From NCBI GenBank assembly GCA_030765065.1, contig CM060990.1, positions 665,210,618 to 665,274,617 on the forward strand: a stretch of 64,000 nt of DNA, given 5' to 3'. The translations under genes were made by a program, and so were the position numbers. The stretch is from Deroplatys truncata (lineage: Eukaryota; Arthropoda; Insecta; Mantodea; Mantidae). Below are positions 53,554 to 64,000 of this stretch, in pieces (within the stretch, counting starts at the first letter, position 1; every line of letters begins with the position of its first letter). A model generated the notes under the pieces. That model was not told the origin of the DNA, searched no databases, and worked only from the letters and a program-made list of their open reading frames with translations.

Positions 53554-54532
53554 ACGGGAGAGCCAAGAAACTACGAACCGGTTACACGGTATTTTACCAC
53601 TGGGCGTGTGCAAACATGATAACGCACGGCTGCTATAAACAAGGTCACGCTATTGATGTGTTTTTGCTCTGCAGTGTGAAGTGCAGTATTGAGTTGACGG
53701 TGATATGACGTAGTTCAGTTATTTATTATTTTGTCCTGTGCTTAATCGCAAAGCATATTATGGCTTAGTATATGTTTTCTACGGCACAGCGTGTATTTAT
53801 TTATGACTCGTATGTGTTAACTCAATCAGCTCGCCAAGTGAAAGTACGATTTGCACAAAATTTTTCAGGTGTAAAAGTTCCAGGCCGTACAAACAATCCA
53901 TGAACTTTACAGTAAATTACAGGCCACAGGAAGTGTTCAGGCTAAGAAATCTAAAAGACGGCGAACGAGTTATAGTACCAATCTTTTTCGAGTCAACATA
54001 CATACCTGAATACAATTTTGCCCCCTTTTTTAGAGAATTGACAAACAGGAAACGTGATTTTGCGTGTTTTTAAACAAGACTTTGCAACAGCTCATGAGCC
54101 AATATTTCGATGAGAACAATTGAAAGTGTGTTTGAGGATAGAATTATTAGTAGAGATTTGTGGCCCCCTCGGTCCCCCCACCTAAATCCTGCGATTTCTA
54201 TCTTTGGGGTAACTTAAAACATAAAGTGTGCAAGACAAACCCACACACTCGGTAAGAATTAAAACAAAATATCTGCCAGGAAATTGCCAGCATTTCTCAA
54301 CGTGAACTATGGCGAGTTTCCCAAAAAGGTGCCTAAAATGTATGGACAACGACGGTGACCAGTTTTAGCATCTCCTTTCATTAAGTTGATAAGTAAAGCC
54401 TTTCAAAGTAGTTTTAAAAATGTTGTATGGTTTCATCCGCGCCTTCCTATGATAGAGGCAGACGGTAACGAGCGCCGAGGAGGTGGACAGGAAAAACACC
54501 GCGCAGCCGGTTCTTAGTTTTTTGGCTCTCTG
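53554..54532 (+). mobile_element. Degenerate Tc/mariner-like element
   Basis: Inverted ends: GAGAGCCAAGAAACTACGAA at 53559-53578 and, on the other strand from 54531, GAGAGCCAAAAAACTAAGAA, followed by matching CCGGTTACACGG / CCGGCTGCGCGG. TA lies at 53552-53553 and 54533-54534. About 980 bp, old. Confidence 0.75.
53790..54345 (+). pseudogene. Tc/mariner transposase relic
   Basis: Coding pieces in several frames: YDSYVLTQSARQVKVRFAQN, then TIHELYSKLQATGSVQAKKS (N-terminal helix-turn-helix region), later ANISMRTIESVFEDRIISRD, LWPPRSPHLNPAI (third catalytic region; family SPDLNPCDF, here damaged), KHKVCKTNPHTL-like and ISQRELWRVSQK-like pieces to the C-terminus. The middle of the catalytic domain is missing or unreadable. 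Many stops and frameshifts. It belongs to the group with HTH plus DDE domains seen widely in arthropods; it is a different family from the elements at 16802 and 27094. Confidence 0.75.
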
Positions 54533-54534
54533 TA

Positions 54535-55575
54535 CTATCCAAAGCTACAAGTATATAATCTGTGCAGTTATATTTCCATGCGTTTAGTTTTGCGTATACA
54601 TAAAACGCTGTCTTCATTTTGTTGACTTGTGAATTTATACCGTTGTCCCAAACTTTTCCTGCGCTCCCCCTGTATAAGATCAGTAATGCAGTAACTGAGC
54701 GATGTGCACCTAAAATCAGAATATAAATTTAAATGCGTAAAGATAATCATTGATAAACAAATTTTAAATCTGAATGTCCTGAAACATTCAAACCTGAAGA
54801 AATGTTTAAATAAAAAAGTAATTAAAGTGTTTGCTTTTACTCTGCCAATTTAGAGAAACATTTAAAAAAATATTTAAAACTGCAGGAACAATTCTTGTCT
54901 TTATTAGTAGCCCCGTTTTATTCTAATAGTATTCCCTTATCAAAATTCATTGAGGTAAACAAAACTAATAGTGGAATTCATGCCTACAAAACCAGAGGTA
55001 AACGTAATGTTCATACTGAAGCCCTTAACACCAAGGCAATTAATGGGTATGGATCGGTCCTCTGCACTCCATAGATGATATAAATGCAAACAGAATTAGT
55101 AGGTGATTCCAGTTAATTAAAAGGGATTTATATTTTCAAAATGTCAGACGTCGAATGGTTATTATTCGCTATAAACTTTCCTTGATCCCAAATAAATCTG
55201 AGATCCCGCCATGGGGCGCGTTTCCTGGTTTGAGAATCACGACAACCTCGTTCTTGCAACAAGTCCAATTTGCCAACTACTCCTCAACCATACAATACTT
55301 CTGCATTATAAGTATGTAAAATAATTTTAGTCAGCTATCACAGCTTGTCTACTCTCATATTTAGTGTTTTATGTCCATTAGATATCACTATTTTAGAATG
55401 CTGTTGCACAATTTCTGGATCACGCATAAAGTGATTGCTTCTAGATATATTTCATCATGAAAATCATTTGGAATACAGTAATGTTATCACTTGATAAACC
55501 GACAAAGCGTATCGGAAAGGGAGCATGGCACTAGTACTGATTAGGGTAATACAACCGAGGGGGACATCTCGCCAC
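54535..55575. other. Non-coding stretch; possible transposon-end remnant
   Basis: GTTGTCCCAAACTTTTCCTG followed by CGCTCCCCCTGTA (about 54642-54674) looks like a Tc/mariner terminal repeat on the minus strand, but no partner end was found. The rest is AT-rich and featureless. Confidence 0.4.
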
Positions 55576-55880
55576 GTACTACTCGGCCACGATATGAGTA
55601 TGTTCGATGGGAAGAGGAACTAAATAATTACGGAACAAATGGGCGGGGCATCGGAAAGACAAGACATCTGAAGTTCCGGATTACATTTAATAATGAAGCT
55701 GAGGGCTGCAAATGAATAGTTTTCATTGTGCGACTGTACTATTCGGCCACGATATGAATGTGTGCGATGGAAATAGGAATTAAAAAGTGGGCCCGGTATT
55801 GGAAGGACAGTCAGGCAAAGAAAATATTTGCAACTCTGAGTTGCATTTACTAGCGAGGCTGAGGCCTGCAGAATGTTCCT
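55576..55880. repeat. Two-unit tandem duplication, period 160
   Basis: GTACTACTCGGCCACGATAT at 55576 recurs as GTACTATTCGGCCACGATAT at 55736, and GAAGCTGAGGGCTGC recurs as GAGGCTGAGGCCTGC. The units have diverged by substitutions and small indels. No coding. Confidence 0.8.
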
Positions 55881-56351
55881 GTGTTCCTCTGACGAGAAAG
55901 TAGTGTAAGGAATGTGTTGACATTCACAATTCTAGCGCTATCTGCGAAAGATTACGGCTCTACTTTCGACATATCAACAAGGCTTAAGGCCCTCTTAGAA
56001 AACATACGCTCTTGTGCTAGCAATGCAGAATACAGGTGAAGATCCATAAGGCGAACGAACGAACAGAGATTATTTTGCATTACTTTGTACTTTCTTTCTT
56101 ACTGGGCATTGTAAATAACGTAATAAATAACTAAAAAACACACTGCTCCAAGTGAAACACGCTGGAATATTAACGTTGCTCGATACTTTTAATATAGGTA
56201 ATAGATATATGTATAATCATTGTGAGCTGCCACGTGGTACTGTCCCTCCTCACTTCTCCGGAGAGAAGGACACCCCGCAAACGTTTTCTCGTCAGAGGCC
56301 TACAGTAGTAGTGTTTTCATTGTGCGACTGTGTTTTCCTCTGCCCCCTTCC

Positions 56352-56555
56352 CCTCACTCCCCTCTGATACCCAGCCTTGATGACGTTAGGCAGTGCCAAC
56401 AAACACAGAAGCGTCCTCCTCCAAGCGCATTCATAACGTGGCCGACTAGTACATTCCACTATAGCCTTGTCCCTCACTTCTCTCTAATCGCTAGATCTTG
56501 ATGACGTTAGGCATGTCAGCAGAAACAGTGGCGTCCTCCTCCAAGCGCACATGGA
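56352..56555. repeat. Two-unit tandem duplication, period about 120
   Basis: CTTGATGACGTTAGGCA and AGCGTCCTCCTCCAAGCGCA (second copy GGCGTCCTCCTCCAAGCGCA) each occur twice about 120 bp apart. Upstream, TTTTCATTGTGCGACTGT at about 56312 also repeats 55720, so this and the preceding duplication may belong to one complex repeat block. Confidence 0.75.
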
Positions 56556-56559
56556 GATT

Positions 56560-56816
56560 AGTAGATCTACTGTGGGAGGAAGGGATGAAGAGATGGAACC
56601 ACAGGAGGCTACAGGCTGCAGGCAAACGGGCCACAGAGACGCGCGGAAGGAAGCCGAATGAGGGAAAGGAAATCGGTAAGGAAAAACCAGCGCAGGATTT
56701 GTTTACTGACCCGGGGAAACCACGAAAAACCCATGGTCAGAGTGGGTGGTCGACGGGAATCGTGGAGACCTCCCAAATACGAGACTCACACGTTAGTCAT
56801 CGCGCACGGTATTGGC
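56560..56816 (-). mobile_element. SINE, family D-like, copy 2
   Basis: Reverse complement reads GTGCGCGATGACTAACGTGT, GTATTTGGGAGGTCTCCACG, then TCTGACCATGGGTTTTTCGT and GGTTTCCCCGGGTCAG, resembling the head and first body block of the SINE at 36499-37037. The B box is decayed. The 163-codon plus-strand open frame running antisense across it is not considered a gene. Ends approximate. Confidence 0.6.
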
Positions 56817-58671
56817 AATATTTACTGTTCTCGCTCCTTTTTGCCATTGAAGTAAGTTTTAGCATTGTTCCAGTGTGTTTAGTCAGTTTATCGAGTGGTA
56901 TATCGACAATGTCCACTGTTCGAAGCGAACGCTTAGCAATAATGGATGCGATTCATTTCACCAATAGCGTGAGCGATTATACTTTTTAAATTTTCTTTTG
57001 CTAGAAAAGAAATTAATACTCTTCAGATTCCGAAGTAACTTTTAACTTCAGCAAACTTTTCATTCAAAGACTTGTGGGATTCAGCTATGGGGATCTCGCA
57101 AGGAGTTGGGTTTGATTGAAAAGTTTGGCGTTTCAAGCTTTGGAGGGAGCCAAACTTGCATCGCCTTAACTGACTCCGTAAGAGAATTGTAAGTCGTGAA
57201 TGGGTTAATAGAATAGACGAAACGCTCAGGTGATTTCGTTCAACAATGGTACTCGACTCGAGGCGTAATTCTAGCACTATTCAATAATAATTCAGTTTAA
57301 AGCAAATCTTTATGATCAGCTTTTCAGCATTCTAGAAACTTAACTAATTTACTGATGCATGTCTGTTAGGGTTTCTTTAATAAATAGTAAATAGCAATCA
57401 TTTCACGCTGACACCAATGGAACTATTTTTATACCAGAAATACTCATGTTTTAATCGATGCTGCAGGCAGGAAATGAAAGTATTCCAAATAATTTGAATT
57501 ATCCGTATACTAAATCCGTATAACCTTCGACAGGCTGTAAAGGTTCTGTAATTATTTACCTTTAATACCTTTATTCCCGTTTCCCTTATCTATGAGAGTC
57601 GGGGAAAGCCACTGGGCTGGGAGAAAGAGAGACAGAGATAGTACACTGTCTCTTTCATTCTCGCTCGCTATGCTCTGGCGAGTCACGTGATTCAGAGCAA
57701 TGCTACTGCGCAACCTGCACTCACCGCCTTCGTGTGTGCTCTCGACTACAGCAGAGTATACTCCATCAGATGAATAATACATTAAATGGTATTTTTATAT
57801 TTATCTCTTTGGAATCGACTACGTAATTAGAATTCCTTTCCATTTATGTATACAGCAATGCTGTCAATCTAACTCGAATTTTAGAAGCTCTACAACATCT
57901 TTCGTGAGCATTTGTTATTGAACACTCAATGCACTGGATACATATTACACATAACATAAGAGAGAAGTCGCATCAAATATTGTTAGTATTAAGCGTAAGT
58001 CATTTCTATTATTCATAACTTTTTCTGCAGCCAAAATGAGCTTGTTCATTTAATGACTTATTTAAAATACATAACTATCAGCAAACGTGCTAAGACAAGA
58101 AATGGCGGAATTAGTACACACACGAATTTTATAAAAATAATCCAGAATTCTATATCACTTTACGTACTGTATATATTTAGCATTTAAAACTTATTTGAAC
58201 TCCCTATCTTGAATAGCCTGTATTTAATTACGATGCTAATTTAATGTTTCATAAAAATTGCCAAATGTGGTAATCTTTATAAAAGAAAAGCTATTAAAAT
58301 TCAGGCTGCCCCTTAATTTTTCATCTAAAATCTGAAATACTTTTATTAATTTCGGGTGCTTATTTCAGAAAAAAGAAAGTACGATAGAAACTTATGAAAA
58401 TACAAAAAAAATTAAAGCTGCGATATAAAGGAAGGAACTTCTGATAAGCTGTTAGAAAACATCTGCGCACTCGCATAAAATACCAAATTCAAATTTCAAA
58501 CCAAATTCTTTCGCAAACTTCTACTCAAATAATAGTTTTTGAAATGGAGAAAGCTTAGACTATTTTCTGATAACAGAATTTTAAAATTGAACAGTTTCAA
58601 ATAAGCATTTCTTAACTCAACATAAAAAGGCCTATCTTGAAGCAAACACGTTATTCTAAGATAGAGGCAAT
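56817..58671. other. Long non-coding stretch, nothing recognised
   Basis: About 1.85 kb without gene, repeat copy or clear motif. A GC-richer patch at 57600-57770 has no recognisable coding. Confidence 0.4.
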
Positions 58672-58685
58672 TTATCCTCCGTGTT

Positions 58686-58984
58686 GAAATTGAAATTGAG
58701 TTTTATTTATGGACGCTCTTTAACTACTATGGTCCTTAGCGTCCCATTCTATATTGGGCGTGAAATACCGGAAATGTTGCTCAGAGGCCTCTTATGAGGC
58801 TTGAGGTTCTTTTACGTGCCGTAAATCTACGACACGGGACCACCGGCTTTACTTCCCTTCCGAAGGAAGCTATGCTAAAGATTTTTACGCCCGAAAAAAT
58901 CCATCGTCCTCCGTCGGGTTTGAACTAAACCTCGGGAACTAAAGGCTAGCACGGTACCACTAGTCCATGGAGGCCGACAAAAAT
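58686..58984 (-). mobile_element. SINE family A, copy 6
   Basis: Full-length minus-strand copy with every family signature and a decayed B box. Flanked by TTATCCTCCGTGTT (58672-58685) and TTATCCTCCTTGTT (58985-58998), a 14-bp duplication with one difference. Confidence 0.93.
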
Positions 58985-59036
58985 TATCCTCCTTGTTAAC
59001 GATAACTGGACAGTTCTGTTAGGTTCCAACATGTTA

Positions 59037-59467
59037 TTGTTTATCAGGAAGCGGAGAAAGATTTCGGGCCTTGCGCACTTGAAGGCCTATTGTGCTTCTG
59101 GAAACCTCCGGGAGGAAAGGGCAAAGGAAAGTACACAGAGGGCAACCACATCCGGAGCGGCATTCTTGGACGCAGGCGGGGTCCCTAACGTCTACAGACA
59201 TTTCATTCTTACAGTACATGTTCCTGGAGAGGTGTCCCTTTGGGCCCGTCACACACCGAACGCCAGGGTAGGCAGTTCCTAAAGCACAGCCAACCGCTCG
59301 TCAGCCGCCCACTGGCCTGATCCTTCAATACGGAAACATAAGAAAATTCACCTCAGGGTTCGCCTAACAACCAGGGAAAACCGCGAAGAAATCAATATCG
59401 GAGTGGCCGGTTCAATGGCAATCGAACCCGGAACAACCTCGCAGGTTACCGCGGAGACATTTCGCGT
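59037..59467 (-). mobile_element. SINE, family C-like, copy 3
   Basis: Reverse complement starts GGAACCACGCGAAATGTC, with CGCGGTAACCTGC, B box GGGTTCGATTGCC, and TCGCGGTTTTCCCTGGTTG as in family C, but the 3' half differs (no ATCACCCATCC module). Flanked by a perfect 14-bp duplication GGTTCCAACATGTT (59023-59036, 59468-59481; the head overlaps its first bases). It probably represents another member of a SINE superfamily with shared 5' and swapped 3' parts. Confidence 0.82.
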
Positions 59468-59615
59468 GGTTCCAACATGTTTTATTTTATGTTTGTATGG
59501 TCATCTCTGCAGCAGTTACTCTGCTTCTATCTGCTTTCTTTGGAATCCACGCCTCAATGCCATAGCATAGCACAGGTCTGGGTAAGGTTTTGTGTGGCCT
59601 TGCACGAGTGTTAAA

Positions 59616-59896
59616 TTAAATTGAGTTTTTTATATGGAAGCTCTTTAACTGCTATGGTCCTTAGTGTCCCATTCTATGTTGAGTATGGGCGTGAAAGACT
59701 GGTAATTTTGCTCAGAGGCCTCTTTATAAGGCTTGAGGTTCTTTTACGTGCCGTAAATCTACGACACGGGACCACCGGCTTTACTTCCCTTTCGAAAGAA
59801 ACCATGTTAAGAATATTTACGCCCGAAAAAACCCATCGCCCTCCGCCGGGTTTGAACCCGCGACCTCGGGAACTAGACTGCAGCACGGAGGACGGC
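59616..59896 (-). mobile_element. SINE family A, copy 7
   Basis: Minus-strand copy with intact B box (reverse complement GGGTTCAAACCC), GAGGCCTCTTTATAAGG, GGACCACCGGCTTTACTTCC and a shortened head near GACTGCAGCACGG, which removes the A box. No certain duplication. Confidence 0.9.
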
Positions 59897-60129
59897 CTTG
59901 GGACGCGTGTGCTTTCGTACTAAATCTGATTTGAAGACATTATTGGTTATCCCCACTGTTTTATTTAATTTAAATATTTTGTCGTTTATATCAACTTCGC
60001 CAACAAATGACAGTTCGTATCCAAGGTGTGTAAATTCTTTTTGCTTTCAGTGAATTTATTTTACAAAAGCTGAAGATGAAACCAGTCCTTGAATACATAC
60101 ATTACCAGAATTGGAGACTGCACCTTGAA

Positions 60130-61035
60130 GAAGGTGTATTGAAGGAGTTGTATTATAGTTCAAGTGTTGGGGAGCCGAACTTGAAGTAGTTGCAACTGCA
60201 CGTATGGTAAACAGTTTCCGGTAGCCTTCGCCCCAAGTTTTAAAAAATATTAGCTTTGTAATTTGACTGTTTCTTTAAATATTATATATTTAAGTTTGCT
60301 TCGGCTGCGTCAGTATTATTGTTAGAGACATGGAAGTCTTGGCAGGGAGTGGTGCGACAAGAATGTAGGCTTACACAGATTATAATTTTACTTCGCTCCT
60401 TTTATTAATGCTTGACACGATTTAAATAACACTTCACTGATATAGAGAGCTGTGAGATTCTTTAATTAATTACTTGCACTTTTTAACACGTAAGCTATTT
60501 TCGTCTCACACGAATACGTATTAAATTTCTTGAGGGCACGTTTTGCGTCTGGTTAGTAACGCTGTCTGCAACCAACTGAATCGATTTCTGCCGCCTAAAT
60601 TTGTCAATTTCTGTATTTCATGTCTCTGATTGGCTATTCCTAATCCAATAGAATACCTTCTTTTAACTAAAACTTTTTCTGGTTGTTGATTGGTTATTTT
60701 ATAAACTGTCACTAAAATTACATTATTGCTTCCAAGAATCACAAGTAACATTATTAAACTCTCAAACTTATTATTGCCTCAAGGTTACCTCATTGTTACC
60801 TCATTGTTAGCAATTTTAACTTATTATTTTCACAGCTCCTACATTATTAAATTACGTTATATATTCACATAACATTAATACTCATGGATACAATAATATA
60901 AACACATACAATAACTGTGATATACAGTCCTTATATATTGTTACATACACATATTGGTTTAAGGCGGGCTGTTATTGAAATTATATATTACATAATTAGA
61001 CTGAAAATCATTTAAGTGTTAAAAATACTGCCTCA
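60130..61035 (-). mobile_element. LTR-like repeat family F, copy 5
   Basis: Close to copy 3 (29387-30329): GTATTGAAGGAGTTGTATTA, GTTGGGGAGCCGAACTTGAA, TAGCCTTCGCCCCAAGTTT, GAATGTAGGCTTACACAG, CCAATAGAATACCTTC, ending AAAAATACTGCCTCA at 61035. The outermost leader is missing. Confidence 0.75.
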
Positions 61036-61040
61036 ACCTG

Positions 61041-61200
61041 CATAGGATGGGCCCAGAACGCATTCCCAAAGCTGTAACCCAGTACATTCCTAGGGCAAAG
61101 AGATCACTCGGCCGTCCCAAGAAGAGGTGGAGGGAAAATTTCTTAGTGAGATCGTAACAGGCCTAAAGGCCTAACACTTGGTTGGATGAAGTAGTAGTTT
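61041..61200 (+). pseudogene. LINE 3' coding end fragment
   Basis: Frame reads HRMGPERIPKAVTQYIPRA then KRSLGRPKKRWREN, the conserved tail of LINE reverse-transcriptase proteins (R-x-P-K-x-x-x-x-Y-x-P, G-R-P-x-x-R-W-x-D). A decayed extension CCTAACACTTGGTTGGATGA follows. It abuts the end of family F copy 5, so it was probably cut by that insertion. Much too short to act. Confidence 0.75.
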
Positions 61201-61883
61201 GTATGCTCAAGGCATTAAATAGAAAATTTCTTTTAAAGAATTCAGTGCAATCATGTTGTTCGTCAGATATATTATTCAAAGAGTTTGTGGGGACCGTGAC
61301 CATATTTAATAGTGATTTCTTGTGTGAACTGAAAGACACATTGCTCTACTCTGTGCTTATCCTGGTATACTATTTGTTGATTAATAATTGACATTCCTAT
61401 ATGTTGCCTGAATAGCGTACACGTCAATCTTTTGGTAGAAGCTATACCAGCGTGGAAGTATAAATTATACGTTTCGAAGCGTTTGCGGACCTTGAATAAA
61501 CCTCCTTAACCACGAAGAAGAGAGGAAGAAAGAAAAAAAGGACATTTCTTTGTAACAAATGAGCCACCCACCCACACACCAGTGGCATCTGCAGCAGCAG
61601 CAGCTCTTTGGCTCATAGGCGTGCGCTTTTATTCCCTCTGCCTACAATGGAGAAAACGGATTACTGCTAACAATTCCAGAGAGAGAGGGAGAGAGGGAGG
61701 TGTCCGTTCTACAGCTCGTTATAAAGGTTTGCTTCAGAGGTGGGAAAGATTCATTCACTTTCTGTGCCAACTCAATTAAATGCGATGATAAAAGTTCTCA
61801 ACGGTAACGGAAATTATGTATAAGCCGATTGGTAAATAACAAAACGTTAATAGAAATTAAACACCTCGTCTTAAGTGTTTCGA
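61201..61883. other. Non-coding stretch, nothing recognised
   Basis: No supportable feature; the short open frames lack homology. Confidence 0.35.
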
Positions 61884-61888
61884 TTTTT

Positions 61889-61890
<2 letters not shown>

Positions 61891-61917
<27 letters not shown>
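61891..61917. repeat. (TC)n microsatellite in an H terminal repeat
   Basis: About 13 TC units exactly where other copies have ACTTTCTCTA, so the run grew out of the element's own terminal sequence. Confidence 0.9.
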
Positions 61918-61921
<4 letters not shown>

Positions 61922-62381
61922 CGTACATAGCAGGTTGAGAAGGTTTTGCAAAAATTTAATACAGAATTCTCATCGGAAATGCATATTTTGAGACCCTCTG
62001 AATAAAAATAAAAAGCATTTTTAGAAAAGGTTATGTGTGTCTGTAAACAGAATAACTCAAAAACGAAAAGTAGATTGGCTACTAAACTTGGTATTTAACT
62101 TTAATATCTTCCAAAGGTATGACACGAAGATTTTCAAGAAAATTCCCCCACCCAGCCACCATTTACATGGAAAATTTGTCTAAATATTTTATTTTCTCGA
62201 AAATAGCTCTAACGATTTTGATTAAAATACCATATATCAATGATATTTACATGACAAATGAAATATATATCTTGAATTTTCTGGGAATAGCCTGTGAAGT
62301 CCTCTTCATTCGGAAGGAGCTTTGTATAATGTTGTATAACTGGTAAACGTTAAACGATAGACGAAAACTCTACCCAAAAAA

Positions 62382-63218
62382 TCTGATGTGTTACACTCGC
62401 ATGAGTTTCTCGGTTCTTGTACAAACTATTTTTACAAACGTTTATTCTCCATATGCTTCATGTTAATCGAGATATCGAGATGTTAATCTTATTGCTAATT
62501 TTCTTGTAGATGCAAGGGGAATTGGTAGGCTTTAAGCGATAGTCAAATACTTTAAGAGCTGGTTGCTATGTGGTTCTCTTTGCATTACCAGGACAAAAAA
62601 ATTAATAGCGAATTCCCACTTGCGAAATAGTGTAAGTATTGGAAAATTTAAGGGAATAACAAGCAATATCTCGGAAATGGTTCACTCAACAACAAAAAAT
62701 GTATATGACATAAATTGTGTATTTTAACGCGATAAACATTTTTTGTGTAGTAAAATTTTGTCTATCTCGTATGGTTTACGAATTATGCAAAAGTCGTTCA
62801 CAATGAAGAATACTTTTGGAGACATTCCCAGAAAATTCAAGATATACATTTCATTTGTCATAAAATTATCTTAAATATAAGAGATTTTAATCAAAATCGT
62901 TAGCCATTTTTGAGAAAATTAAAATTTTCGAAAAATGTTCCATGTAAAGGGTAATCCGGGGTGGGGGGATTTTCTTGAAAACCTTCGTGTCGCATCTCTG
63001 GAAGATACTGAACCTAAATACCAAGTTTGGTGTTTATCTGACTGTTCGTTTCTGAGTTATGCTGTTCACAGACACACACACTGACATGTTTCCAAAAATG
63101 CTTTTTTTTGGATTCAGGGGGTCTCAAAACATGTATTTTCGGTGAAATCTCGGTATCGAATTTTTGGGTGGAATACAATACTTCCCCTACTTACTATACG
63201 TAGTAGAGAAAGTAAAAA
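62382..63218 (+). mobile_element. Family H element, copy 11, inserted inside copy 10
   Basis: 837 bp from TCTGATGTGTTACACTCGC to TACTATACGTAGTAGAGAAAG plus AAAA. The outer copy is continuous once it is removed (AACTCTACCCAAAAA joined to CGTAGATCTCC; intact copies read ACTACACAAAAAA then GTAGATCTC). It therefore defines both ends of the family. No duplication beyond the A run at the joint. Very close to copy 5 in sequence. Confidence 0.85.
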
Positions 63219-63518
63219 CGTAGATCTCCTTAAAACACACAATTTATTTAAAATCGCTTTCTTGTGGCATTAGCCATTTCCAAGATATTCGTTATTAATG
63301 GCTTTAATTGTTCAATTCTTTGTCATTCTTTTAAAGTCCTGTGACATTGAGTTGTTCTCTTTGCATTTATAAGAAATGTGTAATGTAGCTAATTCTGGAA
63401 AAGGTTTCTCTTGACTAAAATCAACTAGATAAGAAGAATGAAGTTCCGAAGAATAGTTTTTACAACTATTAATAAGTGATGGAGGACAGAGAAAGTCATG
63501 CGAAAGTAACACATCAGA

Positions 63519-64000
63519 TTTTTACTTGAGTATTCACGTGCCTATAACTCAGTAATCAAAATGGCACATTCAGGAATCTTCAGGACTAAGTTCAATAACT
63601 TGACCACATGCAGCCCGTGGTTTATTTCAGCTTTCAGCTGGGATATTTTCATAAGAAACCGTTAAATTAAGGATACCCTTCTGTGGAAAAGGGACCAAAA
63701 CTTGCCAAATGCCTAAATACACAACTCTTCGACATTCTGAAGCATGTCATATCGAATTGAATGTTTGCTTCTAAGCCTAGATTGCTACAAAATTGTAGTA
63801 AAAGCGATGCTTTGCCTATATAAAAGTGATTTAAATTATTCTAAAGGGGCCTCAGGAATCCTCAAATGCTAAATTAGCTTCAGAGGAGTAGATAAAGACG
63901 AAGGAGGGTCCGTCGTCCTCCGTGTTGAGGACGCACGTTCTGGGGAGGGGGGAAAGAAACTTCCAGAAAATTCTGGTTATATGCCGACTGCGCTTCTGGT
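63519..64000. other. Non-coding stretch, nothing firm
   Basis: CGTCGTCCTCCGTGTTGAGG near 63912 recalls the SINE A head but continues differently. Nothing else recognised. Confidence 0.35.

Larger units (their letters stand above)
61884..63518 (-). mobile_element. Family H element, copy 10 (outer)
   Basis: Left part 61884-62381 runs from the hairpin end (CTCTATCACGTACATAGCAGG) through AACGTTAAACGATAGACG; right part 63219-63518 resumes at CGTAGATCTCCTTAAAACAC and ends ACACATCAGA. Between them is a complete H element in the other orientation. Confidence 0.85.

Noticed and set aside
56498-56989. 163-codon open frame on the plus strand
   Set aside because: Half of it is antisense SINE sequence and the rest has no domain; no sign of coding selection can be claimed.
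63905-63960. SINE A head at the window end
   Set aside because: Only about 14 bases match and the continuation is different.

Overview
This window is intergenic (or very deep intronic) chromosome from an animal with a large, AT-rich, transposon-packed genome, most likely an insect. The evidence is the repeat content: Tc1 and mariner elements, several tRNA-derived SINE families, non-LTR retrotransposon 3' ends, and LTR pieces with insect-like TATA/initiator spacing. Genome texture and element mix would fit a polyneopteran (orthopteran, stick insect or cockroach type), but that is an impression. There is no convincing host protein gene, rRNA gene or functional tRNA gene. The only long intact reading frame is a 343-codon Tc1 transposase on the minus strand (1547-2578); every other reading frame with recognisable homology is a broken transposon gene.

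Layout. 0-7 kb: hAT-like transposase relic, the intact-ORF Tc1 (which lacks one terminal repeat), a tRNA-type SINE with target duplications, a small inverted-repeat element. 7-16 kb: copies of an abundant element, here called family H, one split by a PIF/Harbinger-like element with TTA target duplication; LINE 3' ends and SINEs. 16-22 kb: a TIR element split by a mariner; an LTR-like repeat (family F) holding a second LTR-like insert. 22-32 kb: a repeat carrying heat-shock-element-like promoter sequence (family G), more family F, and a DUF4817-type Tc/mariner element with a solo LTR inside it. 32-42 kb: more family H, a SINE, a second PIF/Harbinger-like element, and a second, dead Tc1 copy inserted in a family H copy. 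42-48 kb: family F, a pair of SINEs with overlapping target duplications, the second family G copy. 49-50 kb: a SINE containing exactly 11 tandem 76-bp units. 50-64 kb: family H with an unknown 509-bp insert, a LINE 3' end, a degenerate mariner-like element, SINEs, and a family H copy inserted inside another family H copy.

The repeats can be read as a history of insertion: Tc1 into H, PIF/Harbinger into H, SINE into H, H into H, mariner into a TIR element, LTR into mariner, LTR into LTR, and SINE beside SINE. Several nested cases recover the empty target site by comparison with another copy in the window, which fixes element boundaries to the base. Family H (subterminal inverted repeats, short palindrome at one end, no evident target duplication) best fits a Helentron/HINE-like non-autonomous rolling-circle element, but this is inference. 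The observations most worth following are the 11 x 76-bp array inside one SINE, the heat-shock-like promoter in family G, and family H itself.
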